A DNA stretch of 64,000 nt from assembly GCA_010093515.1 (NCBI GenBank), contig MU001679.1:513474-577473 (forward strand). Direction: 5' to 3'. Made by a program: the position numbers and the translations under genes. Under the pieces are notes generated by a model. That model did not search any database. It was given only the letters and a program-made list of their open reading frames with translations, and had not been told where the DNA came from. The DNA comes from Lineolata rhizophorae. Taxonomy: Eukaryota > Ascomycota > Dothideomycetes > Lineolatales > Lineolataceae. Below, piece after piece: positions 11,704 through 24,600 of the stretch (position 1 is its first letter; each line of letters opens with the position of its first letter).

Positions 11704-12597
11704 ATGCCTCCCCTCTACCGTTCTGCTTCCATAAATCTGGACCCAAGGATGTATCACGCATACTCTAATGGGCGCCGGGTGTCCGCCGAGCGCCCGCGTC
11801 CTCGCCGCCACGCCAGCCATGACTTTGTGTACGAGGACGAAACTGACGCGGCGCGGGAGATACCGGCTCGCCGCCGCGCCTCCAGAGATCCATCGCCGTA
11901 CGTCCGCTTCAGCCGACACGAGATGTACACCCAACAGGAAATGTCCGATCAGGTGGCGAGCTTGATCGCGGCGGTGCGCGACCTCAAGATTGAGAAGGAA
12001 AAGGAGAAGGCCAAAGAGAGCGATAGGGCGAGGGAGAGGCAGTTGGAGTTGGAGGAGAAGGTTCGAAAGTATGGTGAAACCCGTTCCGAGTGTGCCTTTG
12101 CTCGGACTTGTTGTCTTTTGGTTTGATTGATGTGTTTCCAACTGAGAATCGAGCATCGCAGGACCAATCTTGAAGTGACGCACGCCAACAAGCTCGTGGA
12201 CGCCAACAACCGCTTCGCCGAAGTTCATCCCAAACTCTGCGCCAGCGGACGTCCGCCGAGCGACTTCAAGATGCCCAAGTCGCAGCGCGATTTCAAAGCA
12301 TTGGACCGTATGTCTCTCCCTCACGCCGTTTGTTCCAGTTGCTTGCTACCGGGGTAATTATCTTTGTTTTCCTCACACGATTCTCATTCTTCTTTGGGCA
12401 TAGTCGCCACCCTAGCTCGAATCATGGACGACTACCGCCTTCCGCTGGAGATGCGTCCGAACCATCACGTCCAGGAGATCGACCCAAAGCACGTTAGACA
12501 TGTGCGGCTCTGTGCGTTGGCTGACTACTTGGGCTTGTATGCCCTTTCGGCTAGCGAGCGGGCCAAGTGGGCATATCCGCGAGATATCACTTACTAG
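11704..12597 (+). CDS. Uncharacterised protein with coiled-coil segment
   Basis: Three exons: 11704-12068, 12162-12307 and 12404-12597 (donors GTATGG and GTATGT; acceptors CGCAG and CATAG), giving 234 residues in consistent phase. The N-terminal half is basic and Arg-rich, then residues ~82-122 form a charged helix (SDQVASLIAAVRDLKIEKEK and following KE/RE repeats), probably a coiled coil. The C-terminal half has no known domain; it contains DANNRFAEVHPKL and ends LGLYALSASERAKWAYPRDITY. I do not recognise the family. The regular splice phasing and uninterrupted frame over three exons argue that it is a real gene. Confidence 0.65.
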
Positions 12598-12993
12598 TAA
12601 CGTTCACGTAAGGCATTCTCAACAAATGCCTAGAGAGTGCTCCGGTCACCATTGTCCTTTGCCTTGACCGAAACGATAAGTGGTGGTAGTGGTGACTCGA
12701 TACCTCTAGAACGCGGCTGATTGGCTGGATAGGAAAAGTGGAGTCTAGGAATGGGACGCTTGGCCAGACGGGGCAAGTTGTTCCGCGCCGCAGGGATATA
12801 ATCGTCCCAAGGTCGCACGTACTCTGGTCTCTCTTGCACCTTCAACAAAAGCCTTTGAAGTTTGCTGCTTCTGTTTGCCTTCTATCCCCTTTATCTTTGT
12901 TTATTCGGTATTGCCTAGTGCTTGAATTTAAACTCATTACCTTCTTGCGTGCTTCGGATTCGTTATCAGTGCTTGCCGGCCGGTTATCGTGCA

Positions 12994-14475
12994 ATGGCAG
13001 TCTGCGGGGTTGCCAGTATTCTACCCTTGGCAATCGCTGCAGCAATTGCGTCTATTCTACTTATTATTTGGAAAGTAAAGAAGAGAATACCACGAGACCA
13101 TGTATGTTTTCGTGCTCGCTCGAATTGATCCCATCTGCCCCACTTTTGCCCCTTTCGTCTTCACTGTTTTGGGGTTGACTCTTTACCGCCAGTTGGAATT
13201 GTGTTTGGCACCGTCTTACTTCACTTCATATTAATTATTTATACACAATCTAAAGGGCCGGATGGTGTACCGGTCAGAACCTGAACGTTTTATCGTTAAT
13301 GATTACGTACGAATAGGAATCCCTCCCACCCCCACCTTTGAAGCCGGAAACACCAAGCGTGGATAGTCTATACGACAACATCGAACCACTCCTAGATTTT
13401 GACTGGGCCTCTACAGAACCGCTCAAACTACGTCCGTTCAAGCCAAAATACCACCTCAGCATGGGTAAAGTCTGCCTTGAACAATGAACATGCTCTTACT
13501 GTTCCTTTATCGCTAACAGTACGCTCTTGTTCCCACTACGTAGCCCTTGAAAACCTCAACATGTCAGAACTCGTACTCATGGACAAGAACTACCTGGAGC
13601 GCCTGCGCATCCGCCGCAAACTCCTCGAGAACGAACCTACCACTGTTGTTTGCGCTTCTGAAACCATTGGGCCCGCTGTTTCCGAACTCTACACCTGGAT
13701 AACACGCACATACCTCCCGCAACGCTACCCCAGCATGTTCAATTTCATCGACCAGCCTGATTCCAAAGGCCTCACCCCACTGCTCCGCAACCTGGTGACA
13801 AACGAAACACTCCCCACGACCGGACTCTCCACCACCGACGCCCTGCGCACCCTCGGCGCACACGTCGACGAAGATTTCCTTCTCCTTCTCCCCTCACCCT
13901 CCACTTCTACCGCCGCGACCACCGCCGTCGAAAAGCCCGACCGGCCATCCTACCGCCTCGAAGGCTTCGTCAACTGCTTCCCCTCGGGCTTCGACACGCG
14001 CGCCAAGTTCGGCCGCACCCTGGCCGCCATCCACGCGCCTGTGCCCGGCTACGCCGCCAAGCTCGAGCGCAGCATGGACCGTTTCTTCGCCGCGCTGCCG
14101 GCCGGCCGCTTCGTCAAGCGGCACAACTGGAGCCTGACGACGTCGGCCGAGCTGTTTAGCCTGGGCGGATACCACTTGTACGCCGGCGAGGATGGGCTGG
14201 ACGAGGTGGAGACGCAGAAGAGGGAGAAGGTCGACGTGGAGAAGTGCGTGCTTAGGTGCGAGAGGCAGACTCTGCATAGGCTGAGGGAGTCGGGCGCCGT
14301 TGTGTTTGCGTTTAAGACGTATGTGTATCCGCTGAAGGGGGTGAAGGAAGAGGGGAATGGAGAGGCGTTGGCGCAGGCGATTGAGGGGTTGGGTAGAGGG
14401 AGCGTGCCAGAAATAGAATTTTATAAAAGAGCGGTCGTGTGGGGCGAAGATGTTAAGGCCTATTTGAGGAGCTGA
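12994..14475 (+). CDS. Heme-dependent oxidative N-demethylase-like protein (DUF3445)
   Basis: Three exons: 12994-13101, about 13317-13464 and 13544-14475; 395 residues. Exon 1 encodes a membrane anchor (ASILPLAIAAAIASILLIIW, then KVKKR). Exon 2 carries DFDWASTEPLKLRPFKPKYHLSM, the usual lead-in of the family, and exon 3 begins ALENLNMSELVLMDKNYLER. The core includes LYTWITRTYLPQRYPSMF and, near the end, FAFKTYVYPL, all typical of DUF3445/HDOD-alpha proteins, which bind heme and demethylate secondary amines in bacteria. The exon 2 start is ambiguous: TAG at 13316 or AAG further downstream are both in phase. Substrate unknown; the anchor implies ER or other membrane attachment. Confidence 0.8.
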
Positions 14476-14943
14476 GGGAAGGAGGCTCGAGATAAGGATT
14501 GCTGTTCTCGGGCAAGAAGAAATCTCGGAATGTGTCTTAGTAGGTAAACCTGTTCGTGATATATTGCATATTGATGAGGGTTCTCATTATTGCGCATGCA
14601 GCACGTTAAACAATACAAGGAGTTCGGAATAACGGTTGGAGTCATATAGCGGAGCCCTCTCATGGTTATACTAAACATGATAGTTTGTAAGCATGCTCGC
14701 GATTCGAACTCATGTTCTTCATTTTGACCCTAGAAGAGAACCGCCACATATGCTTCTTGTGGCGACTAGTTATTTCCTATTTATTTTTATTGCTGGGATA
14801 GTGGATTAAAAAGGATTTCGATAAGAATACGACACGTACAGACAGGCTGTGGAACTTTTAGAGAGGAAGACAAAACAAAACCCAGGAGATGGCATGCTTA
14901 TAAACTTCAAAAGTATTGCAATGTTATTCGGCTGGTCTCAGAT

Positions 14944-16788
14944 TTAGCAGTCATTGCAAGCTTCCGCTTCCGCTTGAGCTTGCCGAATCAACAGTTGCCG
15001 CATCATTTGCACTTCAGCGTTATCTTCATCATCCTCATAATCCTCTCCTTTCTTCTTTTTACCCTTGGAAGCCGTCTTAGAGTTATCCATTTCTCGCAGC
15101 AATGCACGTACTTGATGTCGTAGCACTTTCAACAACACATTATCGTCCAATTCGTCAGGGATGACCATCTCTGGCATCTTGACGACGGATTCCTTCTTAG
15201 CCCCGGGCTGTTTGGCAGCATCCTCGACTGTCTTTTGGTCCTTTTCGGACGACTTATCCTCAACAGCAACCTTCTCAGGTATGGGTGTAATCTTGCCACT
15301 CTCGCCAACAACGATGAAGTTTTTCTCACTGGAATCACTTCCTTCGCCATCGGGTTGCTCCTTGTCTTCCTCCTCGCCAGGACAAGGGCCGCCGCGTGCA
15401 ACTGTCAGCAGCGCCGTGATAAACAACTCCTTCAAGTAGGCAAAGCTAAATCCGGAGGTCCAGCTCGCGACGACATCGCACACCTTTTCCGGGAAGTCCA
15501 CTTTGCCATTGCGCTCGAGCTTCGCGCGCCAATACTTCGCGTACGCTACACGCTCGGCCTTCTGGGGCAGGGCGAAGTGGTACTTGCGGTCGAAGCGGGA
15601 GGGCCTGTTGGCGATGGCGGGATCGAGAGCGCCGAGGTGGTTCGTAGAACCGACCATCAGGATGCCATTGTTGGATTCAAGGCCGTCGACCTCGTTGAGG
15701 AAGTACGAGCGTACCTTTTCCGTGACGAGCGAGTCGAGGTCCTCAAAGATGAGCATGCAGGGTGCCATCTTGCGCGCCTTGGAGAAGATGATGCGCACCG
15801 CGTATTGCGGGCCCTGACACGTCTGCAAGGACTTGACGTACAGAGACGGAACATGCCGGCGGGGCTTAGCGCCGTTGCTGCTGTTGTCTTCACCGTCATC
15901 ATGCTTGAAGCTGTCTTCCTCGTTGTCTTGCGCCGTCATCGACGAGGTGTACAAGGTGCACATGAGGGCCTTGATGGAGAGCGTCTTGCCGTTGCCCGGA
16001 AGGCCGTGCAAGATGACGCCGCGCTTCCAGGGAACGGAGAACTCTTCGTACAAGTCCCGGCTGGTGAAGAAGCCGTGCACGTCTTCGACGAGAGCGTCCT
16101 TGGTGCGCGGGTCCAGGATTACGTCGGCCCAGGACGAGCCCTGTACGCTGCGCCACAGTTCCTTGCTCTTGGCCCACATGCCATCGTCGAAGACGTAGAT
16201 CTCATCATGGAGGGTAGCCTGCCAACGGCCCACGACGCGCAGCAGCTGATCCGTTGGAACGGAGTAAAGTCCATCGCTCGACATGCCCATAGAGCGCGGA
16301 GCAAGAACATACAGCTTCTTCGTCGGCCCCTCGAAGCGTTTGGCAAACTTGTGAGTATACACCATGAAGCTCATGTTGTTCCACTTGTACGCGTACAGGC
16401 CGAAGCTGACTTTGTCGCGAAGTTTATCGCCATCGCGATGACGGCTATTCTTCTCGGCTGTGTCATCCGAGTCGTAGTCCGAGTCCGGGTCGTCGATGAA
16501 GTCTAACATGCTCATGGGCGACGCCGGGATGTACTCCCTCTCCGAATTGATGGCATCAATTAGAAGAGCTTCAGCATGGCCGGCGTTGGCATAAGCGATC
16601 ACGTCGCAAGAGCCAAAGTCGGTGCGAGTTACGTGATAGTCTGGGTAGGTTTCGCGGAGAGCAGTGAGGATGGAGTGAGAAGTATTTTTCTCGTGACCAG
16701 AGAAGATGAATTTGTACGTGGACATGATCTTTTGATGGCTCGGGCTCGAGGCCAAAGATGGCACGGGCGTACTGGTAGTGGACGACAT
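14944..16788 (-). CDS. AAA ATPase, BCS1-like
   Basis: Single exon, 614 residues, ATG at 16788. The first ~240 residues are the variable domain with an acidic linker (about 96-120). The AAA module follows: Walker A GLPGNGKT at about 262-269, Walker B MLIFEDLDS at about 345-353, sensor 1 GSTNH at about 380-384 and the arginine-finger segment RPSRFDRK at about 395-402. The Glu-Asp-x-Asp form of Walker B is usual in the BCS1/YjoB branch rather than the general D-E form. A Lys/Glu-rich insert precedes a C-terminal helix. Fungi have many such paralogues; most lack the mitochondrial import helix of true Bcs1, and none is obvious here. Role probably protein remodelling; the substrate is unknown. Confidence 0.85.
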   Translation of the reverse strand: MSSTTSTPVPSLASSPSHQKIMSTYKFIFSGHEKNTSHSILTALRETYPDYHVTRTDFGSCDVIAYANAGHAEALLIDAINSEREYIPASPMSMLDFIDDPDSDYDSDDTAEKNSRHRDGDKLRDKVSFGLYAYKWNNMSFMVYTHKFAKRFEGPTKKLYVLAPRSMGMSSDGLYSVPTDQLLRVVGRWQATLHDEIYVFDDGMWAKSKELWRSVQGSSWADVILDPRTKDALVEDVHGFFTSRDLYEEFSVPWKRGVILHGLPGNGKTLSIKALMCTLYTSSMTAQDNEEDSFKHDDGEDNSSNGAKPRRHVPSLYVKSLQTCQGPQYAVRIIFSKARKMAPCMLIFEDLDSLVTEKVRSYFLNEVDGLESNNGILMVGSTNHLGALDPAIANRPSRFDRKYHFALPQKAERVAYAKYWRAKLERNGKVDFPEKVCDVVASWTSGFSFAYLKELFITALLTVARGGPCPGEEEDKEQPDGEGSDSSEKNFIVVGESGKITPIPEKVAVEDKSSEKDQKTVEDAAKQPGAKKESVVKMPEMVIPDELDDNVLLKVLRHQVRALLREMDNSKTASKGKKKKGEDYEDDEDNAEVQMMRQLLIRQAQAEAEACNDC

Positions 16789-18553
16789 CGTTGATGATGT
16801 CTAAGCAGCGGCCGATCGAACAATGTAAGCGAACAATAATAGATTGCAATACGGTAGTAGTTGGCCGAAGAAACTGGGACAATGAGTCAAAGAGACAATC
16901 GGAAAAGAGTTAGCAACTCTGAACCGAACTCGTTTCTTGTGCCTGATGTTGAAGGTATATTGTGGAAGTTTGAGGCTCCTTATATAGACTTTTGTAGGCA
17001 GCCAGTGAAGGGCGTAGTCTGCCCCAGGCAACCAACGGTCCGCATCCCGAACCCCCCCCCCCCCCCGGTCCCCCTCCGGCTAGGCAGCTGCGACGAATGG
17101 GTCACCGAGTGCTGTATGCCTGGACCGCTAGCATGCATCCTAATAAGGGCTAGTGAGGCGGCTGGGTAGTGCCAGCTGAAGTGCTTACCTCACTGTAGGT
17201 AGCGGGCTGGCGACCCGCAAGGGCCAGTAGCTGGTTGCAGTGTTAAAAGGTTTCATAGAAGAGGGAAAGCGTGTAGGCTGGCGCGCTATTCCCGATACGT
17301 TACGCCACCTGCATCCTGCGGAAACCAGCGCTGGCTGCACACTATCGTCAAGACCCATGCTATGTAGGTTACTCCCTGTCTAGACCCCTGCAAACACCCC
17401 GCCCCCGCTAGCCCAAAATATCCACTGACATTGGTATCGCTTCACCTTACGACCTCCCTTCCCTCGGAGACGAACATGATCCCAACAAGAAACTGCCACT
17501 CATCGCGTCACTATGTAGGAGTGCATGGTTCCAGCTTATTGACACGTCAGCTGAATTGATCCACTTGTCCCCCTGCGCAGAATGAGGGATTTTCTGTTGA
17601 GAACCACTCCTTACAACTAGCGGTAACTAGACGCGCGAGGCGAGCCTTCGGCCCTCCTTGTGCATTTTGAATGGGGTATACGACGGACTTGTCGGAAATC
17701 GAGGATATATCCATCCATGCTTAAGTTCATGCAAATTGCGTCGCGTATGTGAACAGTAGGTGTGGATAAGAGTGGAGACTGAGTGGTGTTAATTCAGGTT
17801 CAGATGACACTGAAATTCTAGCCTAGCTCTTCCTTCCGTCGTGCCATATCGCATCAAGAGATCTTCTTCGTGTCTGCGACCAGATTATTCATTTCATTAG
17901 TCGACAGATGGTTGCTCATTTCAAACTACTGATTTGCTGTCGAACGTCGCTTCGGAACCCTTATCTTTCGATAGTCATTGTAAGACCAGTAGAGATGGAC
18001 AGTCGGGCATATACCTGCGATAGATTGCCACGAATTGAATGTAAACAAGTATACATGCTACACACTGTGAAATCCAAAACTGGAAATTTGTTGTTAAGCT
18101 GTTTGCTGCCTTGATCAATATTTGAAAGGTTACAGAAGACTCGCTCGCTTAGGAGATGAACATTCCAAGATAACCATATGGACAGTAGATTGAACTACCA
18201 ATCAGCGAGCCTTTTTGGCCACATTACATACAACAAGGTTTCCGGAAGCGGACCTTTCTACTAACTACAATTGATCAATGATTCCACGAGGCAATTTGTT
18301 CACGGCGCCGGTCTTTCATGCCTTGTTTCGAATATCCAACTAGATTTCAATATACGAAGATCTCTTAAACAAAGCATTCGGTGCTTCCAACCCAACAACG
18401 AGAATGCTGTGATACGTGGCAGACTACAAAGATCACGCAACTAACTATGCTGTGTAGCCCACTAACTGTTGTCATACTGCTTCAGACTTGATTGCCTCAG
18501 TTCACGCTTACATTATATCTAGCATCATTATATGGCCTACGCCGTCACCTCGC
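16789..18553. other. Intergenic region, no gene recognised
   Basis: About 1.8 kb. Only short ORFs without domains. It contains a 15-base C tract near 17052-17066 and otherwise looks like unique non-coding sequence. The promoter of the AAA gene should lie at its left end. Confidence 0.5.
17052..17066 (+). repeat. Homopolymer C tract
   Basis: Fifteen consecutive C residues in intergenic DNA, preceded by GAA and followed by GG. Such tracts are length-variable and may be mis-sized in an assembly. Confidence 0.9.
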
Positions 18554-20989
18554 TTACCAACTCTCCCACTTTTGCCCTCCCATAGCTACCAGGCGATTAA
18601 ACAATTCATCCCTCAGGGGCATCGCCGTAACTACAAACCTTTCGCCTTTCCTCGTCACAATCTCCAATCCATCCTTGACATCTCTATCCAAAGCCCAGCC
18701 AACTACCAACTTCGCCTTCCAGCCATACCCGCCAATTTTGCGCAACTCAGCAATATCGGCCACAGCCACGCTCCACACGGGATGCAAGTCCTCGCGCTTC
18801 TCACCACCGATCCTTTCGACCTTGGCCTCCGCTGTCGTGAACGCCACGCACGGTATCGTGGCTCGCACCGTGATGTACACGCGCCCCCTACGCCCCTTAT
18901 ACCGGGCGCGGAAGTCGACTGGGCCAGACTGATTCTCGGCGGCAGGAACACTCGGCGCCGGCACCACGCCGAGTCGATTCTTGGCCGCGTCGGAGCCCGC
19001 AGATGCTCTTACTTTGTCGAGGCCGATGGCGGTCTGGATAGAGGCTTTGGTCGTACCTTTGAAAAAGTCGAGAATCTTTCCCGCACCTTTACCGTGCTTG
19101 GGTTTGCGCGAGTCGTCAATGTCTTGCCCTCCTGTCTCGTGAGCCTTCGACTCGTCGACTGATCCAGCTGCTTCGTCTAGGTCCGAGTCTGATGCTGCGA
19201 GGGGTTTGTCTGCGCCAGTAGAGCTGAGTTGCTCCGAGGTGAGCTCGGCGGGCTGGTTTGGGGGTGGTGTAGACGCGCGTGGAGGTGGAGGCAGGGGTGC
19301 TTTGTTGGCTTCGCCAATACGGAGAAGGGTGATAGTGAGTTGCGCGTTGGTGGGGACGCCTTTGAGGACGGTGCTATGAATTGATTGTTAGTTCTGATCT
19401 CGGAGCATTAGTTTTGAGTGAGAGTAGGAGACTAACTTGCGAAGCTCTAGGAGTTTCTGCCAATTTGGGAACGTTGTATTTAGCCATTGGAAACCACGCT
19501 GAATGATTGGATCGCCAAAAAATCCAAAGCCCATTCCAAAAGTAACGCCTTTCATAAACATGTACGAAGTCGTGACGAGGGAGATGAGGAAAAGTGGAAC
19601 GATAAGCATAGCCAGCCGAAGGCGGTAAGCATTCCTGGGAAAAGGTGGAGTGGGAGACAGTGCACTATGAGGTGTCAGACTTCAACTTGCTCACTCGTTC
19701 AGACCAATTTACTGAGAAATGGCCACTTACTTTGCAACCCGTTCCCAAGTATCGGTCAAGTCAGAGAGCCCGTGCATAGCGGGCCGCATCTTCGTCCACA
19801 TTGCCGTCTCCATCGGCACCTTTGTCTTGTCTACCTTCTCTGTTGGCGACCCTCCACTTGCTTTGTCTTTCGCATTTGCTGCCCCCACAGCCACTGCTGT
19901 CGGGTCCGGTACTGAATCATGTGGTGTGTTCTCCTCTTCCTCAGGCGGTTCTCCTTGTGGATGCTTCCCGGCAGCACTACTCAGTGCTATAGAGGCAATT
20001 CCGTTGACGAAGTTGGAAGCTTCCTGCTCGACAGCTTCACCCTTATGGTTTTCGGGGGCCCCGGTAGCGCTGTCATGGCTGCCGAGAACACCAGCCTGGG
20101 GTTTTTGAACCCCGCCAGTGGAACTGTTTACGAGAGCAATAGGCGCAGGAGGGAAGAGGAATGAACGAGAAGGAGGGTAGACAATGAGAGCGATTAGTGA
20201 GAGAGAGAAGAGAGGCGTGAGAAAATCAAAGAGCCACGCAATGAAATAAGCCTGCGAAGTTTTAGTGTCCCGTTATTTCTCACCCTGATCGAAGTGCTGG
20301 AATGGGGGTGAGGCCACTAACCGCACAAAACGCTGCTGTTCTTCGCGTCTCGCGCCATGACCGTAGTCTCACGATCTGTTTACCGAATGCCATAAGGCCG
20401 ATTACCTAAAAAATCAGTAACTACCTAAAATTAAAGGGAGTCATTGTTGACCCATACTTACCAGAGTCATGTAGAAACGCTCGAGGTTACTTCGCAACTT
20501 ATCAGGGGAGAATTCTTCTTCATCCGCAATATTGAGGTCCAGCCCACCCTGTGGCGGTTGCTCTATCTCCTTGAGATGATATGTTTGCTGGTATTGTGTT
20601 AGTGTCCAGAAGGAATCCTGGTTACTTCAGCCCAATCACAACCTTACCTTGTTGAACCTTCTGACAAGCACCCACAACTCTTCATTTGGGAGTCTCCCCA
20701 CCAGCGGTTTTGGGATTTCATCACCAGGTTTGTTCCACCCCAGATCCGCAACATCTTCAACCTCGTCCTTCCTCTTATTTTCTTCATGACTCAGTCGCTT
20801 CCCGGTTTCCTGGACGACTCCCTTATCTTCACCGTCGGCTCCGGCCTCCGCCATCGCAAGCGCATGGCTAGCTGTTGGCTGCTCCCCTAAGGAGTGTGCG
20901 ACTTCTCGCTTGTCCGGGTCGGTGACGGGGGAGGTGGTCTCGGGTATCGGTATGACGTCTTTCACGGAGACGTTCGTCTCCCCGGCCAT
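18554..20989 (-). CDS. DUF3292 fungal membrane protein
   Basis: Six exons on the minus strand: 20989-20648, 20587-20462, 20405-20322, 20251-19731, 19664-19437 and 19373-18554. All donors are GTAAGN or GTTAGT and all phases agree, giving 706 residues. The N-terminus is disordered, followed by DLGWNKPGDEIPKPLVGRLP and NEELWVLVRRFNK, then GGLDLNIADEEEFSPDKLR, all characteristic of DUF3292. Two membrane regions follow: one in exons 3-4 (AYFIAWLFDFLTPLFSLSLI, then YPPSRSFLFPPAPIALV) and one in exon 5 (LAMLIVPLFLISLVTTSYMF). The C-terminal ~130 residues form a PH-like or GRAM-like soluble domain by appearance (GRVYITVRATIPCVAFTTAE). Function is unknown in the family; membrane spans with a lipid-binding-type tail suggest a contact-site or organelle-membrane role, which is inference. 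Confidence 0.85.
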
Positions 20990-21235
20990 CGCTATAGAGT
21001 TGCAACACGTTCGGGCAGCACGGGACAGCGAATTTTTGCACGTTGGAATCGATTCAGAAGTGTGTCCGCTAGATGTATGTCGAACGCGATAGAGGTCAAA
21101 GAGCTAACAATAAGCTCGAACCCCGCAAGGAATTCCTCGATATAAAATTCTCCACTTAATAGTGCGTGACTAGGATAGGGGTGAGATACGGATCCAAGAT
21201 CTGTCTGTGAACCGGGGTAGAAATATCTAAGACAA

Positions 21236-21259
21236 GATCCCAGGATCCCAGGATCCCAG
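21236..21259. repeat. Short direct repeat, three copies of GATCCCAG
   Basis: Three exact 8-base copies in tandem between DUF3292 and HIR3. Too short to call a mobile-element footprint; recorded as a simple local repeat. Confidence 0.85.
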
Positions 21260-21625
21260 TGTGGCTGGCGTCGGGGCTCGCGAACGAGATGGCCCCATGA
21301 CGTAAGTTGACGCAACGACGGACGGCTGATCCCTCTAACTGGGCGCTAGCCGACTATCATTATTGCCATTTCCGGTTAGACTACCGCCAGACTACATAGG
21401 TCCATCCCTGGCAGAAGTGACATGTGGGCTTGATAACAGCGCACTACTACGTAAATGGCCACCCACCCACTGAGTTGCAAAGTATATTGTCAGCCATAGC
21501 CGCCGCAAGAATATTGAAATCACAAGAGTTAGTTTGAGAGACGATGCAATTATTCTCGTACATTACCTAGTACGAGCTGAAATGAAAAAGGTGTATAGAA
21601 CTTAAAGTACACTCGTCACTAATCG

Positions 21626-24600
21626 CTACTCTTTCTCGTCCACTTCCATTTTATCCTTATCGTCGCTCCCATCAACGCCACGCATGCTGGTCTCCGGCGT
21701 CACGTAGCGGCTCTCAATCTCCATCTCATCGCCGCCCTCTTCTCCGCCACCGTCAGCATCACCCTTACCCTCGCCTCCATTCTCGCCTTCGTCTTCGCCC
21801 TCCTCACCTTCACCTTCACCTTCCTCTTCACCTTCCTCTCCGCCCTCCTCTCCCTCTTCATCTTCTTCCTTGATGGCCCCAAGCTCACCCGGGGCAGGCC
21901 TCTCCACATCCTCATCGTTTAACTCCGACAATTCGCTCTCGTCTTCATCAGCCACGCTAACCACCGTGCTAACGGCCGCGCTGACAGGCGCACTTTTGAC
22001 TTCTACGCCAGCGCCTTCCTGCCCCGCGTTCTTTGTAGCCGATCCTTCATTCTCCTTAACATCATCCGCTCGCTGATTCTCTTTCAATGACGCGCCCACT
22101 GCATTTCCAGGTCCAGGACTAGAGCCGCGGCAACCATCCTTTGCTCCGGTTTGCTGCCCACGAGCGCTGCCGCCTGTACCCGATGCTCCGGCGCCGCTTT
22201 GTTCAGCTTTCACACCGCTCGTTGAGGGTCCTCTTATTGGGACGCCAGTCCCAGGAACCATGCCCGCCTGGGCGGGTAACGCAGCGGCTTCAGCACGACG
22301 GAGCAATTCGCGGCGACCAACGCCCTTGGTGCGCGGTTTGCTTGGCGCAACGACTGAGAGGAGACCGTCCTGGGAGTTGAAAACCATCGGCTGAGTGGGC
22401 GTGGGCTGCTGAATGAAGGTTGTGGGATGGGGTTGCTGTTGGTGAGATTGTGAAGTGGAGGCAGGAGTACCGTCAACTGTGATGAGGTTATTGAGGGACA
22501 TCATGTTAGTTGGACGAGGTTGCTGCTCCGTTTGTTGCGGTTGCATTTGTTTTTGCTGCTGCTGGCTAGCCGAGTCTGAGGTCTGTTGCTGTTGCTCTTG
22601 CGGTGACTGCGCTTCTAGCCCTGGCGTTACTTGCGCGTAGATACACGCATACGTGTCTGCAATGAGGTCGTCAATGAGAGTATTTTTCATAAGGTTGTTG
22701 TTCGTCTTCCTGAGTTCAGCCGCGTCTCGAAGGACAGATACGAGCTCCTGGAGGCGCAAATCTGCATCCTCCGGGTCCGGTTCTTGCAGCATCCGCGCGT
22801 GAATCCAGGTCTGGAGGCGAGGTGCTTGAATTTGGAACTCTTCATTTGGAATCGACTTGAACACGGCCTCTTCCTGGCTTTCGGGGACTTTGGCAACTCG
22901 TCGAAGAAGCTGAATGCGAGTTATCATTAAATGGCGGTAGATCGAGTAGGGCTGACAAACTACTCACTTTGAGGTATGCTGTGCAAAGCTCCTGCCACAC
23001 TTTAGCATGCTCATAAAAATCGTTTGTCTTCCGCCTGACCCTCTTTGCCAATTGTTCGAGGTTCATCCTGTCTTCGAGCTGGACGAGGATACGGAGAAAA
23101 AAGCGAAGATAGCGAGTCGTGTAGACAAAGTGCCTTCCAGGTCGTTCATTCTCAGGTCTCCAGACTTGCATTACCATGGTCTTAGTGAATATCTGTTGTG
23201 TAAGTTCATGCTTAACGCCCCGTGCAGCAGCAATTTTGTCCGGATTCGCATCATAAATAACATGAGCAGCCCTAACTGTTATGCGGTGGTGCCAAGCTGA
23301 TTTGTCCGCATTTCGGAGCGCTTGGAGCACTTGCAAGATATAGTTGTTCCACGTTTCCATATTGGTGGACGGAGTTACCTTCTTGGAATATGGAGTTGCC
23401 TTGATCGCCTCACTCCCATCCTGCGGTGTGAGTCCCCTACGTTGGACCATTTTGTGAACAACGGAGACAATCTTGTAGTGAGGTTCCAAGATCGGATCTT
23501 TGCCCGATTTCTGGCTCGGTAGGGTTTCAATAGCTTTCGTAAACGCCTCCAAGACGTCTTGTACAGTAGGCGGCGTCGCGTTAGGAGGCCGACGTAAGCC
23601 CTCATCGGCCGTGTACATTTTCCATAGGCACTTGCCTAGCATATAGTGGTTCCTCCACTTGCTCTTGGCCACCCTGACACCCTCGCCGTTACATCCCGCG
23701 TGCGCGACATCTACGCCAATAGCTACTGCCCTCCGAAACAAGCTCGCCGCAAATTTCCATGCCATGTATTCGGTCAATTCATTAAAGGATTGTTGTTTGT
23801 AAATCTCGTCGCCCGAGAAAAATCTCATCTCCTCTTCACGGAACTTGAACGGCGCCATGTCGAAAGGCTGTCTTGTGCTCGCGTACACTCGCATCCCAAA
23901 ACCAGCATACAAGTCGACGAGTTTAGCCCGGATTTCGGCTCCAGTGACATCAGCGTCACCCCTAGTTGCCCATCCTATTGCCATACTATAGCAGTTGATT
24001 GCAGCGCGTTGCATGAGCTGCAATTCCATTGCAAGGGGTGTGCTTGGAGCAGCATTGATTTTCTCAGCGCTCCACGTTACGGCCTCGTTAATCTGAGCAT
24101 CGTGCGCTTGCGCCAGCCGAAACCACGTTTCCCATCGGTTTTCGCCAAACTCCAGATCCTGGGTGAAGAACGTAACAGCGTAATTGATATCCTCAGTCGG
24201 GCCTTGGGTGACACGTTTTTGAGATCGGAAGCGCGTTAGCGCTATCATACCCATGAGGAAGAACCAACCCTTGGCTGCAGGGGCAGACAGGGGCGAGGGG
24301 TTGGTGATGGGTATGCGCTTCGTAGAAATGCCTGGAGGAGCGCCGCGAAGGCAGCGGAAGAGATTGACGGGATTTATGGGTGACTTCGAAAAAGCGGTAA
24401 GTACACGTCGGTTGACGAAGATGTCTTCCGGTGGCAGGGCGCGCTTGCCAATAGTGCCGTGGAGCTTTTCGATTGTGTTTTTGAGCTCGGTCTTGGGGAG
24501 ATCCTTCATGGGAACTTTGCGGGCTTGCGCCATAACAAAGTCAATGAGTTTAGTTGCCGTCTTCACAGTGGGCGGGTCCTGGGGCACATTGTGCTCTTCA

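Noticed and set aside
14690-14775. Possible tRNA on the minus strand (GAGTTCGAATCGC)
   Set aside because: The T-loop consensus is present but its flanks do not pair and no cloverleaf can be drawn.
15235-16506. Long plus-strand ORF of 423 codons
   Set aside because: It lies entirely antisense to the AAA ATPase, which has clear Walker and sensor motifs on the other strand; the ORF shows no domain.
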